From assembly GCA_001942185.1 (NCBI GenBank), contig MKJV01000064.1, positions 62,001 to 126,000 on the forward strand: DNA of 64,000 nt. Direction: 5' to 3'. A model generated the notes under the pieces. The model was not told the origin of the DNA. It made no database searches and saw only the letters and a list, made by a program, of their open reading frames with translations. Shown here in pieces: positions 19,153 through 27,343 of the stretch. Origin of the DNA: Pseudonocardia sp. CNS-004. GTDB taxonomy: Bacteria; Actinomycetota; Actinomycetes; Mycobacteriales; Pseudonocardiaceae. The stretch's first letter is position 1, and each line of letters opens with the position of its first letter. The translations under genes were made by a program, and so were the position numbers.

Positions 19153-19212
19153 GATCAGCGGGAATGGTGTCAGAGCGTCAGATCTGTCGCCCTCGCACCA
19201 CTCGTGACGATC
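19153..19212. repeat. 60-bp GATC-bounded palindromic repeat, copy 3
   Basis: Starts GATCAGCGGGAATGGTGTC, has AGCGTCAGATCTGTCGC in the centre and ends CACCACTCGTGACGATC. It has exactly the same length and ends as the copies at 21461-21681. It lies just after the exporter stop. Confidence 0.75.
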
Positions 19213-19291
19213 ATGCGCCCGCCTACCCAGGCAGGATCGTCACGATCAAGGTGATGTGCGGGGGACCTGATCGGGGAAACTTTGGCCGAGA

Positions 19292-19313
19292 TCCTGCCCG
19301 ATATCGGGCAGGA
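19292..19313. promoter_or_regulatory. Perfect 22-bp palindrome, putative operator of the small gene-glmS operon
   Basis: TCCTGCCCGAT (19292-19302) is followed directly by its reverse complement ATCGGGCAGGA (19303-19313). It ends two bases before the -35 (TTGAAG, 19316-19321) of the downstream promoter, a typical position for an activator or repressor site. Confidence 0.65.
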
Positions 19314-19315
19314 AG

Positions 19316-19345
19316 TTGAAGTCGGCGGCCGTCTCAGGGCAGTAT
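19316..19345 (+). promoter_or_regulatory. SigA-type promoter of the small gene-glmS operon
   Basis: -35 TTGAAG (19316-19321), 18-bp spacer, -10 CAGTAT (19340-19345), then eight bases to GTG 19354. There is no Shine-Dalgarno before that GTG, so a leaderless or nearly leaderless transcript is likely. Confidence 0.6.
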
Positions 19346-19353
19346 CCCGTCCC

Positions 19354-19623
19354 GTGCCCGCCGGACCGTACGACGATCTCATCGCGCACCTGGTCCGCAG
19401 CACTCCCCTCGACCACGGGGAGGCGGCGCGCGTCGTGGCCGAGGTCGTCGGCTATTTCTCCGAGGAGCTGCCGGAGTTCGTCCGGCGCAGGCACGCCGAA
19501 CTGAAACGTCGTGGGCTCACGAACGAGCAGATATTCGCGGTGCTGAGCGCGGAGCTGGCGACGCGGCGGGTCGCGCCGCCGCTGCTGTCCGCGCGCCAGC
19601 TGCGGCGGATGGTCTACGGGTGA
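19354..19623 (+). CDS. Conserved hypothetical small protein upstream of glmS
   Basis: 89 residues from GTG 19354, chosen because the promoter ends eight bases upstream; an ATG at 19282 would lie in front of that promoter, inside the operator region. The protein is soluble and helical: [59 protein letters not shown], and a basic end [10 protein letters not shown]. No known domain recognised. Its stop is ten bases before the glmS ATG, so the two are cotranslated. A regulatory or stability role for GlmS is possible but unsupported. Confidence 0.65.
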   Translation: MPAGPYDDLIAHLVRSTPLDHGEAARVVAEVVGYFSEELPEFVRRRHAELKRRGLTNEQIFAVLSAELATRRVAPPLLSARQLRRMVYG

Positions 19624-19633
19624 AAGGACTTCT

Positions 19634-21458
19634 ATGTGCGGCATCGTCGGGTACGTCGGACCTCAGGACGCCGCCCCGATCCTCCTGGAGGGGCTGGGGC
19701 GCCTGGAGTACCGCGGGTATGACAGCGCCGGTGTCGCGGTGCGTGGGCGGACCGGTCTCAAGATCCGCAAGGTGAGCGGGCGGGTCGCCGAGCTGGCTGC
19801 TGACCTACCACCGCGGTTCAAGGGGCGCCGGGCATCGGGCACACCCGCTGGGCGACGCACGGTGAGCCGAGCGAGGCCAACGCCCACCCGCAGACCGACA
19901 CGGCGGGACGCATCGCGGTGGTCCACAACGGCATCATCGAGAACGCCGACGAGCTGCGCGCGAAGCTCGCAGCCGACGGGGTGGTGTTCACCTCGCAGAC
20001 CGACACCGAGACGGTGGCGCACCTCGTGGCCGCCGCGTTCGCCGCCGGCGCCGACGATCTGGAGCAGGCGGTCCGCCAGGCCCTGCGGCAGGTCGTCGGG
20101 GCCTACGGCCTCGCGGTGCTCGACGCCGAGCACCCGGACCGGATCGTCGTGGCCCGCAACGGCAGCCCCGTGCTGCTCGGTGTCGGGGAGAAGGAGATGT
20201 TCGTGGCGTCGGACGTCGCGGCGCTGATCGGTTACACCCGGCAGGTCGTGTACCTCGACGACGGCGAGCTGGCGACGATCACCGCGACCGGCTACCGCAC
20301 CTACACCCTCGACGACCGGGCCGTGGCGAAGAGCCCGTCCACGATCGACTGGGACGTGGTGGGCGCCGAGATCGGCGACCACGCGCACTTCCTCGCGAAG
20401 GAGATCCAGGAGCAGCCGCGCACGATCGAGCGGGCGCTCAAGGGCCGTATCGACGAGCGTTTCGCCACCGCGCACCTCGGTGGGCTCAACATGACGGTCC
20501 GCGAGGCGCGGGAGTTCCGGCGGGTGAAGATCCTCGCTGCGGCACGGCCTGCTACGCCGGTGAGCTCGGCGCTCAGCTGATCGAGGACCTCGCGCGCGTC
20601 CCGGCGAGCGCGGAGCCCGCCTCGGAGTTCCGCTACCGCAACCCGGTGGTGGAGCCGGACACGCTCTACGTCGCGGTCAGCCAGTCCGGCGAGACCATCG
20701 ACACGCTCGCCGCGGTGCAGGAGCTGCAGCGCAAGGGTGGCCGTGTGATCGGCATCGTCAACGTCGTCGGGTCGACGATCGCCCGCCAGGTCGACGGCGG
20801 CATCTACCTGCACGCCGGCCCGGAGATGTCGGTGGCGGCCACGAAGTCGTTCACGTCGACGGTCACGGCGTTCGCGCTGCTCGCCCTGCACCTGGGCCGC
20901 ATCCGCGACCTCTCGCCCGAGCAGGGCCGCCGCATCATCGCGGGGCTGAACGCGCTGCCGGGACAGGTCGCGGAGATCCTGGAGCAGTCGGATGCGCTCG
21001 CCGACGTCGCGCAGGACATCGCGAAGAGCCACAGCGTGATGTTCGTGGGCCGTCGCCGCGGCTGGCCGGTGGCCCGGGAGGGCGCGCAGAAGCTGAAGGA
21101 GATCAGCTACGTGCACGCGGAGGCGTACCCGTCGGCGGAGCTCAAGCACGGCCCGCTCGCGCTGATCAGTCCGGAGATGCCGACGGTCGCGGTCGTCCCG
21201 GACGACGACCTGCTCGACAAGAACACCTCGACGCTGTCGGAGATCAAGGCGCGCAAGGGCCCGGTGATCGCGGTGGCGCACCGGGAGCTGCCCTCCGACC
21301 TCGCCGACCGCACCATCGTGGTGCCCCGCGCCGAGCCGGAGCTGGACCCGATCCTGCTGTCGATCCCGCTCCAGCTCCTGGCCTACTACGCCGCGGTCGC
21401 GCTGGACCGGGACGTCGACAAGCCCCGCAACCTGGCCAAGAGCGTCACAGTGGAGTGA
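19634..21458 (+). CDS. glmS: Glutamine-fructose-6-phosphate aminotransferase, two frameshifts
   Basis: ATG 19634 with GAAAGGA upstream. It begins MCGIVGYVG with the N-terminal nucleophile Cys, then [21 protein letters not shown] base is missing after FKG (about 19830), after which the next frame gives [19 protein letters not shown] and [15 protein letters not shown] second base is missing at about 20534, where [17 protein letters not shown] is expected. The third frame carries the SIS domains ([35 protein letters not shown]) and ends [12 protein letters not shown]. Restored length is ~608 aa, normal for the family. It makes glucosamine-6-P for peptidoglycan. Two lesions in a normally essential gene argue for sequencing errors. 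Confidence 0.93.
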
Positions 21459-21460
21459 GT

Positions 21461-21681
21461 GATCGGCGGGAGTGGTGCGTGAGCGACAGACCTGTCGCTC
21501 AGACACCACTCGGGGCGGTCTTGCCTCGTGCTGGGGCCGTGATCGGCGGGAGTGGTGTGAGGGCGGCAGTTCTGTCGCTGTTGCGTCACTCGGGGCGATC
21601 TTGCCCCTGGCCGGGTAGCTCGATCGCCGGCAGTGGCATCACAGCGACAGTCCTGTCGCTCCCACGCCACTACTGCTGATC
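21461..21681. repeat. Tandem array of three 60-bp GATC-bounded palindromes
   Basis: Copies at 21461-21520, 21541-21600 and 21622-21681, starting 80 and 81 bp apart. Each starts GATCGSCGGSAGTGG, has a GCGRCAG-nn-CTGTCGC central stem and ends near CACTCGGGGCGATC. The spacers between copies (TTGCCTCGTGCTGGGGCCGT and TTGCCCCTGGCCGGGTAGCT) are also alike. The array sits between the convergent glmS and GAF-regulator genes and begins 2 bp after the glmS stop. Confidence 0.8.
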
Positions 21682-21706
21682 ATGAGGACGGCAGGCGTGG
21701 CGAGGA

Positions 21707-23179
21707 TCAGAAGAGCAGGAGCATCCGGCGGGCCGAGATCGGGGCGCGGCGGGGGTCGGACGGGGGCAGCAGCGCCAGCAGGCGGTCGTGGACCTCGAGG
21801 TCGTCGCGGCCCACCGGGTGGGCGGCGAACTCGGCGAGCAGGTCGACGTCGTCGCTCTCCAGCACGACGGCGCGCAGCCCGGCCTCCAGCTCGACACGCA
21901 GGTCCCGGATCGCGGGGGCGTCCGACCGCGGCAGCAGCGGCCCGGCGTACGCGCGCAGGGCGTCGGCGGGCCGGCGGTCGCGGATCGCGCGGCGCACGGC
22001 CTGGAAGTCGGTGTCGACGGTGGCGGCGAGCCGGTACGGGCGGGTGCGCAGCACGTCCGTGCCGATGGTGCCGCGCAACCGCAGGATTTCCCCGCGCACC
22101 GTGGTGGGGTTGCCCTCCTCGCCGTAGAGGAGCAGGGCGAGCTGCTCGGCGGTGAGACCGTCGGGGTGCAGGGCGAGCGCGGTGAGCAGCTCCGCGGGGC
22201 GCAGCGTGAGCGGGATGCCGCGGCCGTCGAGGATGGCCGTCGGCGTGCCCTCGCCGGTGAACCGCAGCGACAGCGCCGAGCGCGGTGGGGCGGGGGAGCT
22301 GCGCTGCGGGGCGCGCAGCAGGTAGCCCTCGGCGAGCGGCTCCACCACCAGTTCGCGGCCGTCGTCGAGCACCACGCGGTCGATGCCCGGGTGCAGCACC
22401 ACCCGCTCGGGCCACCCGCCGTACGGCTCGCCTGCGATGATCCGGCCGCTCGCCGTGGCCAGCGCGCCCGCCTGCCCGCGCAGGCTGGCGAGGTGGGGCA
22501 TGTTGCGCACGCGCAGCCGCTCGTCGTCGATCGCCAGCCGCACCCGCAGCTGGTGCTCCGCGAGCTGTGCGGTGGCCGTGACCAGCTGCTTCATCGCCGG
22601 GTGCACGGTGTGCAGCGGGCCGCTGATGTCGACGGCGCCGAGGATCGCGCCGGTGTCGGGGTCGTGCACGGGCGCGGCCGCGCAGGTCCAGGCGTGGTAG
22701 GTGCGCACCAGGTGCTCGGCCGAGTGGATCGTGACCGGGGCGTCCAGGGCGAGCGTGGTGCCCATCGCATTGGTGCCGATCGCGTCCTCGGTCCACCGCG
22801 TGCCCGGCATGAGCCCCACCTCGTCGGCCGCGTTGAGCACGGCCGCGGCGCCGTCGCGCCAGAGGATCGTGCCGTCGGCGTCGGTGACGAGCATGACGTG
22901 CATCGCCTCGTCCGCGATGCTCACCAGCGTGCTGCGCAGCAGCGGCATCACCAGGTTGAGCGGGTGCGATGAGCGCAGATGGGGGATTTCCGACTCGCCG
23001 ACGACGACCGGGGGCGTGCGCTTGTCGGGATCGATGTGGGCGGCCAGGCTGCGCCGCCACGACTCGGACACGAGCGTGCGGGGTGCCGCCGGTGCCCGGT
23101 CACCGGCCAACACGGCCTCGAACACCTGCTGCAACAGGTGGGCATGGGCCGTGGGGTCGAATACTCCATCTGTAGTCAT
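21707..23179 (-). CDS. GAF domain-containing transcriptional regulator (AcoR-like without AAA domain)
   Basis: 490 residues from ATG 23179 (GGAG six bases upstream). The N-terminal LVSESWRRSLAAHIDPDKRTPPVVVGESEI and HPLNLVMPLLRSTLVSIADEA are the entry to a GAF domain containing MPGTRWTEDAIGTNAMGTTLALDAPVTIHSAEH and ILGAVDISGP, as in actinobacterial activators of alcohol/aldehyde dehydrogenase and acetoin genes. No sigma54 AAA module is present. The C-terminal half (PLTLRPAELLTALALHPDGLTAEQLALLLYGEEGNPTTVRGEILRLR) is winged-helix-like. It is divergent from the response regulator with a double dyad between them. Confidence 0.8.
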   Translation of the reverse strand: MTTDGVFDPTAHAHLLQQVFEAVLAGDRAPAAPRTLVSESWRRSLAAHIDPDKRTPPVVVGESEIPHLRSSHPLNLVMPLLRSTLVSIADEAMHVMLVTDADGTILWRDGAAAVLNAADEVGLMPGTRWTEDAIGTNAMGTTLALDAPVTIHSAEHLVRTYHAWTCAAAPVHDPDTGAILGAVDISGPLHTVHPAMKQLVTATAQLAEHQLRVRLAIDDERLRVRNMPHLASLRGQAGALATASGRIIAGEPYGGWPERVVLHPGIDRVVLDDGRELVVEPLAEGYLLRAPQRSSPAPPRSALSLRFTGEGTPTAILDGRGIPLTLRPAELLTALALHPDGLTAEQLALLLYGEEGNPTTVRGEILRLRGTIGTDVLRTRPYRLAATVDTDFQAVRRAIRDRRPADALRAYAGPLLPRSDAPAIRDLRVELEAGLRAVVLESDDVDLLAEFAAHPVGRDDLEVHDRLLALLPPSDPRRAPISARRMLLLF

Positions 23180-23252
23180 CAGCACTCCGAGCGTCATCGC
23201 CCCAGGACCCGGCCATCATCACCCAGGGCCGTGCGGGCGGCAAGCGCGCCAG

Positions 23253-23296
23253 ACGTTGCGCGTGCAACGTACAGGCAACGTCGCGTTGCTTAGCCT
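23253..23296 (+). promoter_or_regulatory. Double dyad and -10 upstream of the response regulator
   Basis: ACGTTGC-gcgt-GCAACGT (23253-23270) is followed four bases later by GCAACG-tcg-CGTTGC (23275-23289) and then TAGCCT (23291-23296) as a likely -10. All four arms share GCAACG, so this is probably a cooperative two-dimer operator between the GAF regulator and response regulator genes. Confidence 0.55.
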
Positions 23297-23330
23297 CCTG
23301 CGACCCGACCAGCGCCAGGGAGGGAGCTCG

Positions 23331-24059
23331 ATGACCACTGACGCCCTGCTCGACCACCACGCCACGCTCGACATGAGCACCACGCCGACCACCACTGCCC
23401 GGCGCACCGCCCGGATCCTCATCGTGGACGACGAGGCCATCGTCCGCTTCGGGCTGCGGCAGCTTTTCGCCCCCGACCCGCACGTCACCGTCGTCGGGGA
23501 GGCCGCCACACCCCGGGACGCGCTCGTGATCGCCGATCGTTGCCCACCCGATCTGGTGATCCTCGACGTCGCGCTCGGCCGCGGCGACGCCGCGGGCGTG
23601 GAACTCGCCCGGATGCTGCTCGAGCGCCACCGCGGGGTGCGGGTGCTCGTGCTCACCGGCTGCCGCGACCGGGACGTCATGATGCGCACCGTGCGCCTCG
23701 GCGTACACGGTTACGTGCGCAAGGGTGCCGACACCACCGACATCGTCCGCGCCGTCCACACGCTGCTGCGCGGGGAGAGCGTGTTCGACACCGGAGGCGC
23801 GGCCGGATCGGTCGTCATGGACGTGCTGCGCGACGAGGACCGCCCACCCGTGCGCGGGCTCGGCGGCGCCATGTTGACCGAGCGCGAGAACCAGGTGCTG
23901 CGGCTGCTCGCGGTCGGCATGTCCAACCGCGAGATCGGCAGGCGCCTCGTGATCAGCGAAGCCACCGTCAAGTTCCACGTGCGGAACCTGCGGGACAAGC
24001 TGGACGTGCGCAGGCGAACCGAGATCGTCTACACGGCCACGCGGCAGGGCATCGTCTGA
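23331..24059 (+). CDS. NarL/LuxR family response regulator
   Basis: 242 residues from ATG 23331 with AGGGAGGGAGCTCG upstream. The receiver domain starts after a ~27-residue Thr-rich N-terminal extension: RILIVDDEAIVRFGLRQLF (acidic pair), LVILDVALGRGD (phospho-acceptor Asp), VLVLTGC (Thr) and GYVRKGADT (Lys). The C-terminal LuxR HTH is LTERENQVLRLLAVGMSNREIGRRLVISEATVKFHVRNLRDKL. No kinase gene is adjacent. The nearest NarL-type kinase (27344) lies 3.3 kb away, beyond dedA and pfkA, and is a candidate partner. Confidence 0.92.
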   Translation: MTTDALLDHHATLDMSTTPTTTARRTARILIVDDEAIVRFGLRQLFAPDPHVTVVGEAATPRDALVIADRCPPDLVILDVALGRGDAAGVELARMLLERHRGVRVLVLTGCRDRDVMMRTVRLGVHGYVRKGADTTDIVRAVHTLLRGESVFDTGGAAGSVVMDVLRDEDRPPVRGLGGAMLTERENQVLRLLAVGMSNREIGRRLVISEATVKFHVRNLRDKLDVRRRTEIVYTATRQGIV

Positions 24060-24139
24060 TTCCCCCTCCGGGGTGACCCTGAGACGAAATCCGGGTGGCG
24101 GGGACGTATCGACCGATGCGGTGCGGTCGGTGGCGTCCA

Positions 24140-24152
24140 TAGCCTGGCTGTG
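24140..24152 (+). promoter_or_regulatory. Leaderless-type promoter of the DedA gene
   Basis: -10 TAGCCT (24140-24145), six bases, then GTG 24152. There is no Shine-Dalgarno in front of the GTG. Confidence 0.55.
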
Positions 24153-24829
24153 TGATCGACGGACTGCGGGTGTTGCTCGACGGTGCACTGGCCTCACAGT
24201 GGCTGCTGCTCGTGATCGTCAGCCTCGCCGTCGTCGACGCGCTGCTGCCGATGGTGCCGAGTGAGGCGCTGATCATCGCGGCCGGTGTGGGTGCCGCCGC
24301 GGGCGGCCAGAACCTCGCCGCCGTGATCGCCGCCGCGGCGTTGGGGGCGTTCGTCGGCGAGTTCGCCGCGTTCCTCCTCGGCCGCGGGTTCGGGTCCGCG
24401 GTGCGCGGCAGGTTGACGCCCGGTACGTCGCGGGCCGAGCTGTTCGCCCGCACCGAGCGCACGCTGTCGACGCGCGGTGGCCTCATCCTGCTCACCGCCC
24501 GCTACATCCCGGCCGGTCGCACGGTGGCGGCGCTCGCGGCGGGCGCGAGCCGCTTCCCGGTGCGGCGCTACGTCGGCTACAGCGCGCTCGGGGCCACCAT
24601 GTCGGCGGCGTACGTCGCGATGCTGGGCTTCCTCGGCGGTGCGGCGTTCGCGAGCGACCCGCTGGTCGCCCTCGCGGTGAGCCTGTCCATCGGCACGGTC
24701 ATCGGATCGACGGCCGGCCTGGTCCGGCGCCTGCGCTCCGGCCCCGCGCCCGCCGTCCACCCGACCCCGCTCCCGACCCCGCTGCCGACCCCGACGCCGG
24801 CCCCGGTCCGGACCCCGATCGCAGCCTGA
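24152..24829 (+). CDS. DedA family membrane protein
   Basis: 225 residues from GTG 24152. SNARE-associated/VTT fold: hydrophobic N-terminal helices (WLLLVIVSLAVVDALLPMVPSEALIIAAGV), the glycine-rich AAALGAFVGEFAAFLLGRGFG, the conserved amphipathic GGLILLTARYIPAGRTVAALAAGAS (with the family Arg residues) and two further TM helices. The last ~25 residues are a repetitive Pro/Thr tail (PLPTP repeats). DedA proteins are undecaprenyl-phosphate or phospholipid flippases in characterised cases. The gene stands alone, and its 3' end faces pfkA across a strong palindrome. Confidence 0.9.
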   Translation: MIDGLRVLLDGALASQWLLLVIVSLAVVDALLPMVPSEALIIAAGVGAAAGGQNLAAVIAAAALGAFVGEFAAFLLGRGFGSAVRGRLTPGTSRAELFARTERTLSTRGGLILLTARYIPAGRTVAALAAGASRFPVRRYVGYSALGATMSAAYVAMLGFLGGAAFASDPLVALAVSLSIGTVIGSTAGLVRRLRSGPAPAVHPTPLPTPLPTPTPAPVRTPIAA

Positions 24830-24852
24830 CCCCGCCACACGCGCACTGAGCC

Positions 24853-24959
24853 CGCGACACGGGTGCACCCGTGTCGCGACTCGCGTGCATCCAGGCCCCG
24901 ACTCGCGGGGATGGGGCTCCGCCCCGTCGGCGAGTCGCGCTCTCCGTGCACGTGAGTCG
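24853..24959. repeat. Nested-stem intergenic repeat, copy 2, preceded by a perfect palindrome
   Basis: CGCGACACGGGTG followed by its reverse complement CACCCGTGTCGCG forms a perfect 26-bp palindrome at 24853-24878. It runs into a repeat copy (24876-24959): outer GCGACTCGCGTGCAT / GTGCACGTGAGTCG, inner CGACTCGC / GCGAGTCG. It lies between the convergent dedA and pfkA stops and probably terminates both. Confidence 0.7.
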
Positions 24960-24972
24960 TGGTCTGGGTGCG

Positions 24973-25998
24973 TCAGCCGAAGAAGACCTCGGCCTCGGCG
25001 TAGAGGGCCGGGTCGACGACCTTGAGCTGCTTGGTGGCCTCCGACAGCGGGACGAGCTCGATGTCGGTGCCGCGCAGCGCGGTCATCTGGCCCCATTTGC
25101 CCTCGTGCACGGCGTCGATCGCGTGGAGGCCGAACCGGGTGGCGAGCCAGCGGTCGCGGGCGGTGGGGGTGCCGCCGCGCTGGACGTGGCCGAGCACCGT
25201 GGTGCGGGCCTCCTTGCCGGTGCGTTCCTCGATCTGGTGGGCCAGCCAGTCGCCGATGCCGCCGAGCCGGACGTGGCCGAACGCGTCCTTCGCGCCGCTC
25301 TGCAGCACCTCCTCGCCGTCCTTGGGCTTCGCGCCCTCGGAGACGACGATGATCGGCGCGTAGTCGAGCTGGAACCGGGACTCCACCCACTGGCAGACCT
25401 GGGTGATGTCGAAGCGCACCTCGGGGATGAGGATCGCGTTGGCGCCGCCCGCCATGCCTGAGTGCAGCGCGATCCAGCCGGCGTGCCGGCCCATCACCTC
25501 GACGATCAGCGCCCGGTGGTGCGACTCGGCGGTGGTGTGCAGCCGGTCGATGGCATCGGTCGCGATGTTGACGGCGGTGTCGAAGCCGAAGGTGTAGTCG
25601 GTGCCGGACAGGTCGTTGTCGATCGTCTTGGGCACGCCGACGACGTTGACGCCCATCTCGTGCAGCTTGGTGGCGACGCCGAGCGTGTCCTCGCCGCCGA
25701 TCGCGATGAGGGCGTCGACGCCGAGGTTCTGCAGGTTGCGGCGGATCTTCTCGACACCGCCCTCCACGGCGAACGGGTTGGTGCGTGACGATCCGAGGAT
25801 CGTGCCGCCGCGCGGGAGCAGCCCGCGCACGGCGGGGATGTCAAGCGGCCGGGTGAGGGCTTCGAGCGGCCCGCGCCATCCGTCGCGGAAGCCGAGGAAC
25901 GAGTACCCGTACTCCGGCACGCCCTTGCGGACGATCGCCCTGATGACCGCGTTGAGCCCGGGGCAGTCCCCGCCTCCGGTGAGCACGCCGACGCGCAT
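24973..25998 (-). CDS. pfkA: 6-phosphofructokinase, predicted pyrophosphate-dependent
   Basis: 341 residues from ATG 25998 with GAGAGG upstream. PFK motifs: GGGDCPGLNAVIRAIVR, GGTILGSSR, IGGEDTLGVA (101-109), PKTIDNDLSGTDYTFGFDTA and VEVMGRHAGWIALHSG. At the two positions separating donor use (E. coli Gly104 and Gly124) this protein has Asp104 and Lys124, the pair found in PPi-dependent enzymes such as that of Amycolatopsis methanolica. Many actinobacterial ATP enzymes have GGEG instead. So a reversible PPi-fructose-6-phosphate phosphotransferase in glycolysis/gluconeogenesis is predicted. Confidence 0.92.
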   Translation of the reverse strand: MRVGVLTGGGDCPGLNAVIRAIVRKGVPEYGYSFLGFRDGWRGPLEALTRPLDIPAVRGLLPRGGTILGSSRTNPFAVEGGVEKIRRNLQNLGVDALIAIGGEDTLGVATKLHEMGVNVVGVPKTIDNDLSGTDYTFGFDTAVNIATDAIDRLHTTAESHHRALIVEVMGRHAGWIALHSGMAGGANAILIPEVRFDITQVCQWVESRFQLDYAPIIVVSEGAKPKDGEEVLQSGAKDAFGHVRLGGIGDWLAHQIEERTGKEARTTVLGHVQRGGTPTARDRWLATRFGLHAIDAVHEGKWGQMTALRGTDIELVPLSEATKQLKVVDPALYAEAEVFFG

Positions 25999-26181
25999 GG
26001 GTCGTGACCTCTCCATCGATGCAGAAGGTGGCGAGTGCGTCACGCTAGCGGCATGCTCGCACCGGCGTGACGCCGCCCGTGCCCCGGCTGCTCCAATCGG
26101 CCCGCCATCATCGACAGTTCGCTCAGGTGGCGCATTGTGCGCGTGAGTAGCGTGTGGGGAAATCCTCGAACCGAGGTGATC

Positions 26182-27342
26182 ATGGGCGCGCAGCGGTGGC
26201 TCGGTGTCGGCCAGGCCGGAGGGAACGAGCCGGGAGCGGGGGCTCGGGCGGCCGACCGCGCGCTCGTGGGGCCCGACCCGAAGCTGATGATCGTGTTCTG
26301 TTCGGAGGGCTGTGATCCGCACGCGGTGCTCCGGCAGGTCAACGACCGGTCGGGTGGGGTGCCGTTGATCGGGTGTTCGACGCCGGGGGAGATCTCACCG
26401 ATCGGTCCGTCGGAAGGGGGTGTCGTCGTCACCGCGTTGGGCGGCCACGGCTTCTCGATCGGCACGGCGGCGGCCGGCACCGCGTCACGCGATCTCCGGT
26501 CGGCCGGGGCGGCGGCGGCCGGGTGCCTGTCCGGCATCGAGGAGCGGCCGCACCGCGTGCTGCTGCTGCTGACCGACGGCCTGGTGGGCGACCAGCGGGA
26601 GGTCCTGCGCGGCGTCTACCGCGTGCTGGGCGCCGGGGTGCCCCTCGTGGGCGGGTGCGTGGGGGGCCGGGGCACGGCGAGGAGCTTCCAGCTGCACGAC
26701 GACCAGGTGCTGGCCGGTTCCGTCGTCGCTGCCGGGATCGGCTCCGACGGACCGCTGGGCATCGGGGTGCGTCACGGGTGGCGCCGGGTGGGCGAACCGA
26801 TGCTCGTGACGGACAGCGGCGGCAACCGGGTCCACACGCTCGACGGGCGGCCCGCGCTCGACGTGTACCTGGACCGGCTCGGCGCGTCCGAGGCGGTCCG
26901 CGCCAGCACGGAGGAGCTCGCCGCGCTCGCGCTCGTGCACCCGCTGGGTCTCGGTCGCCACGGCGGTGAGGAGGAGATCCGGCTCATCGCGGGCGGTGAC
27001 TTCGCCGACCGCTCGCTGCTCTGCGTCGCCGAGGTGCCGCAGGCCGCGCTCGTCTGGCTCATGGAGGGCGACGTCGACTCGCTCCGGTCGGCCGGCAGCG
27101 CCGCGTGCAACGACTCGCTCGAGGCCCTCGGGGGTGACCCGCCGCTCGGTGTTCTCGCGTTCGAGTGCGTCGGGCGGCGTCCGGTGCTCGGGGACGACGG
27201 GATCCGGACGGAGATCGGCGAGATCATGAAGTGTGCCGGTGGGGCGCCGGTCGCGGGCATCTACACACACGGGGAGATCGCCCGCAAGCGGGGGGTGACC
27301 GGCTTCCACAACCAGACCCTCGTCCTCTTGTCGGTCGCCTGA
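26182..27342 (+). CDS. FIST N-terminal domain sensor protein
   Basis: 386 residues from ATG 26182 (GAGG six bases upstream). The N-terminal FIST domain shows LMIVFCSEGCDPHAVLRQVND, VPLIGCSTPGEISP, VVVTALGGHGFSIG, LLLTDGLVGDQREVLRGVYRVLGAGVPLVGGCVG. The C-terminal FIST_C domain has GRPALDVYLDRLG, GAPVAGIYTHGEIARKRGVTGFHNQTLVLLSV. FIST proteins are cytosolic ligand-sensing modules thought to bind small molecules such as amino acids. The stop is one base before the ATG of a histidine kinase, so FIST is probably its input subunit. Confidence 0.9.
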   Translation: MGAQRWLGVGQAGGNEPGAGARAADRALVGPDPKLMIVFCSEGCDPHAVLRQVNDRSGGVPLIGCSTPGEISPIGPSEGGVVVTALGGHGFSIGTAAAGTASRDLRSAGAAAAGCLSGIEERPHRVLLLLTDGLVGDQREVLRGVYRVLGAGVPLVGGCVGGRGTARSFQLHDDQVLAGSVVAAGIGSDGPLGIGVRHGWRRVGEPMLVTDSGGNRVHTLDGRPALDVYLDRLGASEAVRASTEELAALALVHPLGLGRHGGEEEIRLIAGGDFADRSLLCVAEVPQAALVWLMEGDVDSLRSAGSAACNDSLEALGGDPPLGVLAFECVGRRPVLGDDGIRTEIGEIMKCAGGAPVAGIYTHGEIARKRGVTGFHNQTLVLLSVA

Positions 27343-27343
27343 G

